DNA of 64,000 nt from Rossellomorea sp. AcN35-11. Its GTDB lineage: Bacteria > Bacillota > Bacilli > Bacillales > Bacillaceae_B. The position numbers and the translations under genes were made by a program. A model generated the notes under the pieces. That model did no database searches and was not told the origin of the DNA. It saw only the letters and a list, made by a program, of their open reading frames with translations. Of this stretch, positions 48,737-56,110 are shown piece after piece (position 1 is the stretch's first letter; each line of letters starts with the position of its first letter). The stretch is from NCBI GenBank assembly GCA_030388825.1, contig CP128835.1:3776001-3840000 (forward strand). The letters are read 5' to 3'.

Positions 48737-49966
48737 TTAAAATAAAGTTTCATCCATTTTCTTCAGTCGCTTCACCAAGTAAAACCGGCTAAACAGCATT
48801 GAAAATGACAGACCGGCAAGCAGAGTAATCAGTCCTTCCATCCAAGCTCCCTTTATCAATAGAGGAAGGGAAAACATGGCGGACTGAACCATCATCACCT
48901 GATTGATGATTTCTTGAAAGGTCGATTTCTTTAATTCTCTTGATACAGGATAAATAAGTACCCAAATCTTGTAATCAAATCGTTTAAACAAAGGCACCAG
49001 CTGAAAAGCCGTCAGGTATAGAAATACCAAAGCCGTCAGAAGACTGAATAAAAACGAAGAATTTGAATAAATCAGTAAAGAACCGATCACGGTTAAACGA
49101 ATATAAAGACCTGAGTATTCACTTGTCCTGATCATTGATCGGAGATACAGATAGCGATAAGTGTCCCCTTGAGAAAAAGATGTCTTTAACAATCCGTCGA
49201 GCCATTTTCTTCTGTGGACTTTTCCTTTAAGCTTAGGGACATCTGTGAACATATTGGCAATTCGGTAAAAGATCAGCATCCGCTGTTCCTCCAGATTAAT
49301 CAATAGATCCCATTTAAGATTCTTCCCTTTTGTTGATTGGAAAAAGTAGAAAGCGTATCCGACCATAATCAGCGCCAGAATGATGCCCATCCACAAATCT
49401 GCCTTTGATAAAACCAAGAACAAGAAAGTGCCGCTTAGTAAAAAGCGCATGAAGCTGTCGATCCAATGAACTTCCCTTTCCTGAAAACGCAGCATAAACC
49501 AGCGAACGTACAGGTTCCACACCTTTATGCCTAATAACAGGCCAAGTAACGGAAAGAAGCTTCCAAAATTCACGCCTGATACCGCTACATACATAGGCAT
49601 GAGTGCCGCAAGCACAAGCAATTGTATATAGGATTGAAACATGAAGCTGATCCAGATGCATTTCGTGAAATAACTTGATAAACGCCCTTCTAAAGGCAGG
49701 AGAAACACGGCATCCGCTTCCCTTAAAAACGTATACACGGGACTCCATGCCAATAAGAGCCCAAGGATCACCGCCATGATGAGTGGGGCAGGAAACGCCG
49801 GATCAAGGGTTTTCACCCACTGATTATAGGTATACGCCGCTCCCCCGAGGGCAAAGATCAGGACGAATAATAAATGATCGTTGAACATGTACTTCAAGTA
49901 CTTCTGAAGCTCCTGATTATACTCTACAATCCTTCTTTTCCAAATGTTTTCCACCTTACTCATCAT
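48737..49966 (-). CDS. ecsB: ABC transporter permease EcsB
   Basis: A 409-residue permease with about eight helices, membrane partner of EcsA. The Ecs system is needed for normal protein secretion, competence and the RasP intramembrane protease in B. subtilis. The product starts MMSKVENIWKRRI at an ATG overlapping the ecsA stop by eleven bases, with AAGGAAG just before it. The final stretch KKMDETLF matches the end of the family closely. Confidence 0.9.
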   Translation of the reverse strand: MMSKVENIWKRRIVEYNQELQKYLKYMFNDHLLFVLIFALGGAAYTYNQWVKTLDPAFPAPLIMAVILGLLLAWSPVYTFLREADAVFLLPLEGRLSSYFTKCIWISFMFQSYIQLLVLAALMPMYVAVSGVNFGSFFPLLGLLLGIKVWNLYVRWFMLRFQEREVHWIDSFMRFLLSGTFLFLVLSKADLWMGIILALIMVGYAFYFFQSTKGKNLKWDLLINLEEQRMLIFYRIANMFTDVPKLKGKVHRRKWLDGLLKTSFSQGDTYRYLYLRSMIRTSEYSGLYIRLTVIGSLLIYSNSSFLFSLLTALVFLYLTAFQLVPLFKRFDYKIWVLIYPVSRELKKSTFQEIINQVMMVQSAMFSLPLLIKGAWMEGLITLLAGLSFSMLFSRFYLVKRLKKMDETLF

Positions 49967-50699
49967 GGGATTCTTCCTTTGTGAGCTGAATATAAATGTC
50001 GTCCAACGTCGCATCCGGCATGGAGAATTCCTTTTGCAGCTCTTGAAGAGTGCCTTTTGCCCGGATTTTCCCTTCATGAAGAATGATGAAAGAATCGCAG
50101 TATCTTTCTGCTGTTGCCAAGATGTGGGTTGACATCAATATCCCGGCGCCTTGCTGCTTCATTTCTTCCATCCAATCCAGGAGTGATTGAATGCCAAGAG
50201 GGTCAAGTCCGACAAACGGTTCGTCAATGATATAGAGACTTGGCTGAATAAGAAATGCACACATGATCATCACCTTCTGTTTCATCCCTTTTGAAAAGTG
50301 TGCAGGAAACCACCCCATCTTCTTCTCCATCCGAAAAGCCTTTAACAGCTTATCAATTCTACCTTTGTATTCGGAATCGGTTAAACCATAGGCCATGGCA
50401 GTAAGCTTTAGGTGCTCCTCAAGGGTCAGTTCATCATAAAGGATGGGTGTTTCAGGTATGTAAGAAAACTGCTTGCGGTATTTCTCAGGATCCTTTTTCA
50501 ATGTATGCCCATTAATGGACACTTCTCCCTGCTTCGGCTCCATAAGACCGATAATATGCTTGATCGTCGTACTTTTCCCTGCTCCATTCAGTCCGATTAA
50601 TCCGACGATTTCATTAGAATGAATGGAAAAAGAAATATCTTTCAGAACCGGTTTTCGGGTATATCCGCCAACCAGGTGATTGATTTCCAATAAAGACAC
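49956..50699 (-). CDS. ecsA: ABC transporter ATP-binding protein EcsA
   Basis: The 247-residue ATPase powering EcsAB. Walker A is GLNGAGKST at residues 36-44, the signature motif is HFSKGMKQKVMIMCAFL, and Walker B is LYIIDEPFVGLDPLG with the H-loop LMSTHILATAERYCD. Similarity to B. subtilis EcsA extends over the whole chain. The GTG at 50699 (MSLLEINHL) is chosen because it aligns with the known N-terminus and lies 11 bases after AAGGA; TTG at 50708 is too close. First gene of ecsABC. Its upstream region is the repeat array. Confidence 0.93.
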   Translation of the reverse strand: MSLLEINHLVGGYTRKPVLKDISFSIHSNEIVGLIGLNGAGKSTTIKHIIGLMEPKQGEVSINGHTLKKDPEKYRKQFSYIPETPILYDELTLEEHLKLTAMAYGLTDSEYKGRIDKLLKAFRMEKKMGWFPAHFSKGMKQKVMIMCAFLIQPSLYIIDEPFVGLDPLGIQSLLDWMEEMKQQGAGILMSTHILATAERYCDSFIILHEGKIRAKGTLQELQKEFSMPDATLDDIYIQLTKEESHDE

Positions 50700-50858
50700 G
50701 GGCAGCAACGTCCTTTCTTTATAAACATGTTTTCTCTATTTTAACAAAACTTGATGGGAAAGACATTGTTTAACCTTGAAGGCGTTCCATATTTTAGCAT
50801 TCATATAATGTTGAAATATGCACATCATATTATTTGAAGGGGCCAGCAATAAGAAAAA

Positions 50859-51250
50859 GGGGATGGTTGTTAAAGACCAGCTAACCGATTTCACTATTGT
50901 TTGCGACTTGAAGGATTGTCGTCTTCTTTAGTGAATGACACACTCACCCTATTCAATCATCAAAAATGATAAATGAGGTGTTTGTTAAAGCACATTTTGA
51001 CTGAATCAGCTTACCTTAGCCATTAAGATAAGGGGATGGTCAGTTTGCACAGCGTCATTCATGTTTCTAATGGTTTACACATATCATCCTTATAGCAAAT
51101 GAGGTGTTTGTCCAAGACGGCTAACAGATTCTATTGTCTAATTGCTTAAATAGCACAAGATAAGGGGATGGTCGCATTGAACAATGTTCATTCTACCTTC
51201 AGAATGTTCCACTACAGAAGCTACTAGCGAATGAGGTGTTTATCAAGGAG
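50859..51250. repeat. Imperfect 132-base tandem repeat array with two alternating purine-rich motifs
   Basis: GGGGATGGT occurs at 50859, 51032 and 51164; AATGAGGTGTTTGT (third copy TTTAT) occurs at 50972, 51098 and 51230. From 50972 on the motifs alternate at 60, 66, 66 and 66 bases. Sequence between them is much more diverged but alignable, for example AAGACGGCTAACAGATTCTATTGT at 51113 (split) against the block starting 50874. Four of the six motifs precede a short TTG-started frame (50982-51026, 51045-51095, 51108-51149, 51177-51227) of 13-16 codons. A hairpin near 51293-51326 follows. No known RNA family is recognised. Confidence 0.65.
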
Positions 51251-51292
51251 AACGAAGCCTGACATATAAACCTTTACAGTATTACCCCTTCA

Positions 51293-51327
51293 AGAAGAGA
51301 GGCAGGAAACCCGTTCCTGTCTCTTCT
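51293..51327. terminator. Hairpin following the repeat array, upstream of hit
   Basis: AAGAAGAGAGGCAGGAA and TTCCTGTCTCTTCTT form a stem of about 15 pairs with a GG bulge; only CATTTATT follows, so termination strength is uncertain. Confidence 0.5.
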
Positions 51328-51387
51328 TCATTTATTGTTGAAATAGTGGTAAAATACATACACGATTACTGAAAGGTGGAATGAAAC

Positions 51388-51810
51388 ATGAGCGACTGTA
51401 TTTTCTGTAAAATCATCCATGGGGAAATCCCAGCCATGAAAGTGTACGAAGATGAACATGTCCTTGCTTTCCTTGATATCAGCCAGGTAACGAAAGGGCA
51501 TACCCTCCTCATCCCTAAAGTACATAAAGAAAATGTTTACGAGTTGTCCCCTGATATCGCGAGCCATATCTTCTCCGTTGCACCTAAGATCGCCAACAGT
51601 ATCAAAGCAGAATTCTCTCCGGTTGGGATGAACCTTCTGAGCAACGCAGGTGAAGAAGCCGGACAATCCGTTTTTCATTTTCACATGCATTTTATTCCCC
51701 GCTATGGTCAGGGAGACGGCTTTGGAGCCGTTTGGAAAACACATAACGACGACTACAGTCAAGAAGATTTAAAAGGAATTGCAGAGTCCATCGCGCAGCA
51801 TCTGTCATAG
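51388..51810 (+). CDS. hit: HIT family nucleotide hydrolase
   Basis: A 140-residue HinT-like protein that hydrolyses AMP-lysine and related adenosine phosphoramidates. It begins CIFCKIIHGEIPA, contains THTLLIPKVHKEN-like sequence (GHTLLIPKVHKENVYE) and ends the core with the histidine triad HFHMHFIPR near residue 100. The gene lies between ecsA and trpP as in B. subtilis. The ATG follows GAAAGGTGGAATGAAAC. Confidence 0.93.
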   Translation: MSDCIFCKIIHGEIPAMKVYEDEHVLAFLDISQVTKGHTLLIPKVHKENVYELSPDIASHIFSVAPKIANSIKAEFSPVGMNLLSNAGEEAGQSVFHFHMHFIPRYGQGDGFGAVWKTHNDDYSQEDLKGIAESIAQHLS

Positions 51811-51821
51811 GAAATCTCCTG

Positions 51822-51850
51822 CTCCCCATTAGAATGGGGAGTGTTTTTTT
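51822..51850 (+). terminator. Terminator of hit
   Basis: CTCCCCATT and AATGGGGAG pair around AG and are followed by TGTTTTTTT. Confidence 0.9.
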
Positions 51851-51865
51851 CTGAATATTTAATCT

Positions 51866-51893
51866 TTGACAACGGTACCCTATATGTTATAAT
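51866..51893 (+). promoter_or_regulatory. trpP: Sigma-A promoter of trpP
   Basis: TTGACA at 51866 and TATAAT at 51888 with 16 bases between, a near-consensus sigma-A promoter; transcription would begin near 51900, 75 bases before the ATG. Confidence 0.8.
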
Positions 51894-51918
51894 GTACCTA
51901 TCTTTTCGCTAATGGCAA

Positions 51919-51974
51919 TAGTGCACATTAGGAGAAGAATAATAAAGTTTAGTTTAGTTGAGGAGAGATGAGAA
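51919..51974 (+). promoter_or_regulatory. trpP: Probable TRAP-binding leader of trpP overlapping the ribosome site
   Basis: TAG/GAG triplets occur at 51919, 51929, 51932, 51950, 51955, 51960, 51965 and 51970. The last five are exactly five bases apart (TAGTT TAGTT GAGGA GAGAT GAGAA) and end at the ATG, so they cover the Shine-Dalgarno sequence. TRAP binds (G/U)AG repeats two to three bases apart and represses B. subtilis trpP translation in this way when tryptophan is present. Confidence 0.8.
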
Positions 51975-52511
51975 ATGAATACAAAAACACTAGTATCCCT
52001 ATCATTGCTGGTTGGGATCGGGGCTGTCCTGCACACAGTGATCCCTGGCATTTTCTTAGGGATGAAACCGGACATGATGCTGACAATGATGTTTCTAGGT
52101 ATTATCATGTTCCCGGCCAAGAAAAACGTATTGCTATTAGGCATATTGACTGGGGTCATTTCGGGTCTGACAACACAGTTTCCCGGAGGATTCTTACCTA
52201 ATCTTATCGACAAGCCCATTACGGCATTTGTCTTCTACGGAATTTTCCTGGCCACTAAAAAGATCACTCGTTCACTGGCAGGTGCTTCTATACTGACAGC
52301 TATCGGTACACTTATATCAGGAAGCGTATTCTTACTTTCTGCATATGTGATTGTCGGACTGCCTGGAGCTTTCTTCGCTCTATTTGCAGCAGTTGTACTT
52401 CCGGCTACTCTTGTGAACGCCGGCGCAATGTTTGTGGTGTATCCGATCATTAACGGTATTCTAAAACGTTCATCCATTCGTGAAGCAGTTGCTTCAGAAC
52501 AACTGTCATAA
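51975..52511 (+). CDS. trpP: Tryptophan transporter TrpP
   Basis: A 178-residue membrane protein with about five helices, matching the B. subtilis TrpP (YhaG) family: IPGIFLGMKPDMMLTMMFL near the N-terminus and FPGGFLPNLIDKPITAF in the middle. It imports tryptophan. Its location after hit and ahead of hpr is conserved. The ribosome site GAGGAGAGATGAG is embedded in TRAP-type triplets, so control by tryptophan at translation is predicted. A sigma-A promoter lies upstream. Confidence 0.93.
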   Translation: MNTKTLVSLSLLVGIGAVLHTVIPGIFLGMKPDMMLTMMFLGIIMFPAKKNVLLLGILTGVISGLTTQFPGGFLPNLIDKPITAFVFYGIFLATKKITRSLAGASILTAIGTLISGSVFLLSAYVIVGLPGAFFALFAAVVLPATLVNAGAMFVVYPIINGILKRSSIREAVASEQLS

Positions 52512-52523
52512 CCTAAATCATAT

Positions 52524-52571
52524 GAAAGCCCTCCATTCAACGTACTGCCAACATTGAACGGAGGGCTTTTT
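52524..52571. terminator. Terminator downstream of trpP
   Basis: AAAGCCCTCCATTCA pairs with TGAACGGAGGGCTTT (one bulge) and is followed by five T; it could also end the convergent small gene. Confidence 0.85.
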
Positions 52572-52578
52572 CCTGCTC

Positions 52579-52774
52579 TTACTTGACTGCAACCCATAAG
52601 AGAATTCCTATTAAAAAGGTAATGACCCCACCGGATCCTAATACGGCAGCCACGTTTTTTTAATACATTCTTAGGAGGATACATACCTGGCCTTTGAATG
52701 GAAATGAAGTTATACACCATACTGAGAAATAACACCCCACAGAGAGCAAAGAAACCAAAGATAATCCCGTCCAT
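52579..52774 (-). CDS. Small two-helix membrane protein, one frameshift
   Basis: Corrected length 64 residues: helix one at about residues 3-24 (IIFGFFALCGVLFLSMVYNFIS), a short loop (QRPGMYPPKNVLKNV), and helix two (GGVITFLIGILLWVAVK). As written a run of seven A (plus T at 52655-52661) throws the frame after NVLKK; six A restore the second helix and a stop at 52579. A serC-like gene occupies this place in B. subtilis as remembered; that is absent here. Family not recognised. The start ATG follows GGGGGTTCAAGGCA on the minus strand, and the gene is convergent with trpP. Confidence 0.55.
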
Positions 52775-52937
52775 TGCCTTGAACCCCCTTCTTTACCCCA
52801 TCTCTTACCTTTATATTTATGCGGGAAATAAGGAAGTTATGAATTGACTAGTTTTAATCTATCGGAAAAGGGAAAAGGAAAATACCTGTTGATTGTCGAA
52901 TTAAAGTAATATAGAACAGAAGAACGAGGTGACCATT

Positions 52938-53309
52938 TTGAATAAAAAATCCCTTTTTTACGGCCTCTTTATTGGAGGAGTCGTTGGAGGAGTGACATCC
53001 CTCCTCACATCCCCTTCATCAGGAAAAGAAGTCCGGGCACAAATCAAAGACAAGAAAGATGAGTGGGCAGGAATGATCGATGAGGTGAAGGTGCATATCA
53101 GTGATCTCAAAGAATCCATCGGCACACTCTCTCAGGAAGGAAAAGACACTGTCCTTCAGCTATCAGCAGACCTTAAAGCTTCTTTCCAACAATGGCAGGC
53201 TTCAACAGAACCGAATAATAAACGCCTCCAGGAAGAAATCCGTTCCATCCAACATACCATTGAAGAATTGGAAAAATCGATTAACTCAACAAATACCACC
53301 AATCAATAA
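52938..53309 (+). CDS. yhaH: YtxH-domain protein, YhaH-like
   Basis: A 123-residue protein with one N-terminal hydrophobic Gly-rich helix (YGLFIGGVVGGVTSLLTSPSSGKE, in pieces), the YtxH-domain signature, and a long amphipathic region suited to a coiled coil. Position between trpP and hpr matches yhaH. The start is TTG at 52938, preceded by GAGGTGACC; the GTG at 52929 lies inside that site. Function unknown; YtxH proteins are often stress-related. A strong terminator follows. Confidence 0.7.
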   Translation: MNKKSLFYGLFIGGVVGGVTSLLTSPSSGKEVRAQIKDKKDEWAGMIDEVKVHISDLKESIGTLSQEGKDTVLQLSADLKASFQQWQASTEPNNKRLQEEIRSIQHTIEELEKSINSTNTTNQ

Positions 53310-53312
53310 CCT

Positions 53313-53357
53313 AATCCCCGCTTCCCTCATTTAATGAGAAGGGTGCGGGGGTTTATT
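53313..53357 (+). terminator. Terminator of yhaH
   Basis: AATCCCCGC-TT-CCCTCATT and AATGAGAAGGG-T-GCGGGGGTT pair with small internal mismatches, followed by TATTT. Confidence 0.75.
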
Positions 53358-53650
53358 TGATCGGCTGGCAATGGAACATAAAATGATTCAAGCAAAATCC
53401 TCCCCCTATATCTCTTTTAATATAGTGATCACCTATCCAACCCTCGCCATCAAAGCATTTATCAACATACTCTTTTGTATTTTAACGCGCGTTGTTCCAC
53501 CAGAAATTATATACTTCGAAAAATTTTGTCAATTTAGCCTTTATTAATTATTACTTTATTGGCATAATAAAATATAAGCGCTTTCTTTTTTGTGATAGTT
53601 ATTTTGATTTGGCATTTTCGAAGTATGTTAATTAAAAAGATTTTCAAGCA
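53358..53650. promoter_or_regulatory. hpr upstream region with a separated 12-base inverted repeat
   Basis: No gene is seen here. ATACTTCGAAAA (53511-53522) and TTTTCGAAGTAT (53615-53626) are perfect inverse copies about 90 bases apart, bracketing an AT-rich stretch that should hold the hpr promoter. This looks like a paired operator. A cre-like sequence (ATATAAGCGCTTTCTT, about 53573) has two mismatches to consensus. Confidence 0.5.
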
Positions 53651-53665
53651 AAGTGGGTGAATGAC

Positions 53666-54241
53666 ATGAAGGAAAGAGAATTTACTTTGAAAGAGGCTAT
53701 GCTCTTCAGTCAACGAATGGCTCAGCTTAGTAAAGCCCTGTGGAAAGCCATAGAAAAGGACTGGCAGCAGTGGATCAAGCCATACGACTTAAATATTAAT
53801 GAACACCATATTCTCTGGATTGCGTATCATTTAAAGGGAGCTTCTATTTCAGATGTAGCGAAATTTGGCGTTATGCATGTTTCAACCGCATTCAACTTCT
53901 CCAAGAAATTAGAAGAACGAGAATTGCTTCAATTCTCTAAGCGGGAGAACGATAAACGTAATACCTATATTCAACTGACGGATAAAGGGGAAAATATCCT
54001 TCTTGAGCTGATGAAAAATTATAAGCCCGAGAGTCACTCAATCTTTCAAGGAGTTTCCCCATTAAGGGAGTTATATGGAAAATTCCCTGAAATGATCGAG
54101 ATGATGACCATCGTACGAAACATATATGGAAATGACTTTATGGAAATATTTGAAAAATCATTCCATAATATCGAAAATGATTTTTCTGATGATAACGGAA
54201 AACTGGGTGAATTGTTTCAAGATGAAGAAGAGCTGGCTTGA
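53666..54241 (+). CDS. hpr: MarR-family transition-state repressor ScoC (Hpr)
   Basis: A 191-residue regulator that represses exoprotease, peptide-transport and sporulation genes during growth. It carries the winged-helix segment [45 protein letters not shown] (in pieces), plus [14 protein letters not shown] as the wing; the match to B. subtilis Hpr/ScoC is strong. The ATG at 53666 lies after GGGTGA; a GTG three codons earlier overlaps the site. Its position between yhaH and yhaI is conserved. It converges with yhaI, whose stop is three bases from the hpr stop. Confidence 0.93.
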   Translation: MKEREFTLKEAMLFSQRMAQLSKALWKAIEKDWQQWIKPYDLNINEHHILWIAYHLKGASISDVAKFGVMHVSTAFNFSKKLEERELLQFSKRENDKRNTYIQLTDKGENILLELMKNYKPESHSIFQGVSPLRELYGKFPEMIEMMTIVRNIYGNDFMEIFEKSFHNIENDFSDDNGKLGELFQDEEELA

Positions 54242-54244
54242 TGC

Positions 54245-54574
54245 CTACAAGCTTTTCTTTAATAATTTCATCAAAGCTGGATAAATGTCCTGAGCTAAAC
54301 AGCTATCCACCACTTCATGGACCTTCAGCTTTGAATGAAGCCCTTCTTCAAACTCTTTGAAAAGCGGAGTATGATACACGAATCCTTCCGCTTTTTGCTT
54401 TTCAAGTTTCATGCTCAATTTATCACATGTAAGAAGGAACTCCTGTACTTCCCCCTCTGACAGTCCTTTCTGAATGATCAACCGATGAAATGGATATCCG
54501 TTTTCAGGTATCATCTCGGCCAACAATCGCTGATAATACTCGATCTTCTCAATTCTTCTCATTAATTCATTCAT
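54245..54574 (-). CDS. yhaI: DUF1878 protein YhaI
   Basis: A 109-residue soluble helical protein. The EKIEYYQRLLAEM and FHRLIIQKGLSEGEVQEFL stretches match YhaI of B. subtilis, which also faces hpr. Role unknown. The ATG at 54574 follows AAAGGTGAGTAAT; an earlier GTG lies within the site. Confidence 0.85.
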   Translation of the reverse strand: MNELMRRIEKIEYYQRLLAEMIPENGYPFHRLIIQKGLSEGEVQEFLLTCDKLSMKLEKQKAEGFVYHTPLFKEFEEGLHSKLKVHEVVDSCLAQDIYPALMKLLKKSL

Positions 54575-54766
54575 ATTACTCACCTTTCAATCGTTGCACA
54601 GATTCTCGTATTCTCATTGTACAAAACTATAACATTCCTGTCTTAAAAACTCAGCTTAAATTATAAGAAAAAATCATCCGAAATGTATTGATTTTTTCCT
54701 GCAATCGTAATAAAGTATGTAAAGCACTTATCTGAGATCTATTCGTCTAATGGAGGCGATTTTTTT

Positions 54767-55303
54767 ATGCATTGCTGGAAAACAATCAATCTGGAAAAAC
54801 AATTCGGATTTTACCGAGTCTTTTTACTTTCATCCATCATCATGATGATGGTATTCTCATTAATATACGTACCAATCAACTTACTATTTCCAAATGTGTT
54901 CTATGACAACCATTTCATGGGATTCTTGGTAGGACTGCTGAGTATTTATCCATTGCATAAATTCTTTCACATGGTGCCCATACTGCCCTTTGTGAGAAAA
55001 ATGAAGTGCAGATGCGATCGAAAGTTATTTCTATTACCGATCGTTTCCTTGCGGGTTGATCAGCCTATTTCAAAATATCGTTATATGGTGGCCCTGGTAG
55101 CGCCATTCTTCATACTGAACGGAATATTGTTATACGGATGCTTCCATTTCCCGCACTACTCTCATTATTTTACAATGCTGCTTGCATTCCATACCGGAAT
55201 TTGTTCCATTGACTTTATTTATGCAGGTCAATTAATGCATTCACCAAAGAATGCATTAATAGAAGAGAATGAAGATGGATACGAAATATTGATTTATCAG
55301 TAA
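54767..55303 (+). CDS. yhaJ: DUF3267 membrane protein YhaJ
   Basis: A 178-residue protein with four helices and a His-rich motif IYPLHKFFHMVPILPF, followed by PFFILNGILLYG; similar to B. subtilis YhaJ and to putative zinc metalloproteases of the DUF3267 family, although no HExxH is seen here. The ATG follows AATGGAGGCGA. Function unknown. Confidence 0.8.
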   Translation: MHCWKTINLEKQFGFYRVFLLSSIIMMMVFSLIYVPINLLFPNVFYDNHFMGFLVGLLSIYPLHKFFHMVPILPFVRKMKCRCDRKLFLLPIVSLRVDQPISKYRYMVALVAPFFILNGILLYGCFHFPHYSHYFTMLLAFHTGICSIDFIYAGQLMHSPKNALIEENEDGYEILIYQ

Positions 55304-55319
55304 GGATGATGGAAGGCCA

Positions 55320-55511
55320 TTGAATACACTCGATGGAATAAATCATCCTTCTGCTTTTATCAGAACGGTATCGCGGGGTTTTTCGTCTCCACCTTGGCTT
55401 TTCGCTTCCACCTCCTTGAACCCACTGGAGGAAGATGGCGAAAAAAATGAAATTGCGTATTTTCTTCAATACTCTCGCTACCATTTAGAGAAGTATTTTG
55501 GTAATGTATAG
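55320..55511 (+). CDS. Possible small protein, low support
   Basis: A 63-codon frame starting TTG with only GGAAGG three bases upstream. The product (HPSAFIRTVSRGFSSPPW, then EDGEKNEIAYFLQYSRYHLE) has no hydrophobic helix and no family I recognise. It sits between yhaJ and the next small gene on the same strand, which argues mildly for a real gene; codon use could settle it. Confidence 0.3.
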   Translation: MNTLDGINHPSAFIRTVSRGFSSPPWLFASTSLNPLEEDGEKNEIAYFLQYSRYHLEKYFGNV

Positions 55512-55540
55512 CTTATAGGAGATAACGGGGAGGGGTTTGG

Positions 55541-55720
55541 ATGATCTCCATGTTTTTAGTATTTGCAGTTTTCATCTTATTTTATATAAATAAAATGACA
55601 AATGCATTATGTTTGCAAAAAGAAATACCTGAAGAACGCCAACCTAAGGTGTTTAGAACCATCAATATCCTAATCACCATACTACTGGTCTCTTCTTATA
55701 TAGAGATATTGTTTACATAG
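55541..55720 (+). CDS. Small two-helix membrane protein
   Basis: A 59-residue protein with hydrophobic segments at about residues 2-17 (ISMFLVFAVFILFYI) and 41-58 (INILITILLVSSYIEILF), separated by CLQKEIPEERQPK. The ATG follows GGGGAGGGGTTTGG, a strong site. Its place, between yhaJ and prsA, is where yhaK lies in B. subtilis, but similarity to YhaK could not be checked. Confidence 0.65.
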   Translation: MISMFLVFAVFILFYINKMTNALCLQKEIPEERQPKVFRTINILITILLVSSYIEILFT

Positions 55721-55841
55721 GATAATAAAAGCGGAGGCGGACTGTTTAGCCCCGACAAGCATAACCGGGAAATCCCTGAAGGCGTTCTTTGCCTTTGGGG
55801 ATTTTTCGGTTATGACCTCGAGGGGCTGGCCGCCGGAGCTG
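55721..55841. repeat. Hairpin repeat, copy 1 of 3
   Basis: Begins GATAATAAAAGCGGAGGCGG, has a long stem (AAGCATAACCGGGAAATCCC with GGGGATTTTTCGGTTATG) and ends GACCTCGAGGGGCTGG. Nearly identical to copy 3. Confidence 0.85.
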
Positions 55842-55964
55842 GATAATAAAAGCGGAGGGGCTTCGCTCAGAGGCGACAAGCTTAAGATGAACCTGCCGGA
55901 AAGGCGTTTTTTGCCTTTTTGGCAGGTTTATCTTATGACCTCGAGCCTCTAAGCCCAGCAGCTG
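55842..55964. repeat. Hairpin repeat, copy 2 of 3
   Basis: Same frame (GATAATAAAAGCGGAGGGG, CGACAAGC, GGCG-TTTTT-GCC, ATGACCTCGAG) but a different stem sequence, AAGATGAACCTGCC with GGCAGGTTTATCTT. Ends and stem covary, so pairing is preserved. Confidence 0.85.
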
Positions 55965-56082
55965 GATAATAAAAGCGGAGGCGGACCGTTTAGCCCCGAC
56001 AAGCATAACCGGGAAATCCCTGAAGGCGTTCTTTGCCTTTGGGGATTTTTCGGTTATGACCTCGAGGGGCTGGCTGCTTTTC
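55965..56082. repeat. Hairpin repeat, copy 3 of 3
   Basis: Matches copy 1 almost base for base (GGCGGACCGTTTAGCC instead of GGCGGACTGTTTAGCC) through GACCTCGAGGGGCTGGC. Confidence 0.85.
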
Positions 56083-56110
56083 AATTACCGGAATCCCCCT
56101 GATCAATCAT

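Noticed and set aside
53573..53588. CcpA cre-like site upstream of hpr
   Set aside because: ATATAAGCGCTTTCTT has two mismatches at positions that are normally fixed, so it is too weak to claim.
55215..55484. Minus-strand open frame of 89 codons overlapping yhaJ and the following gap
   Set aside because: It overlaps a recognisable gene antisense, has no ribosome site and a composition (RRKTPRYRSDKSRRM) of no known family.
55721..56082. Possible CRISPR array
   Set aside because: Units are about 120 bases with internal hairpins and no short identical repeats or unique spacers; no cas genes are nearby.
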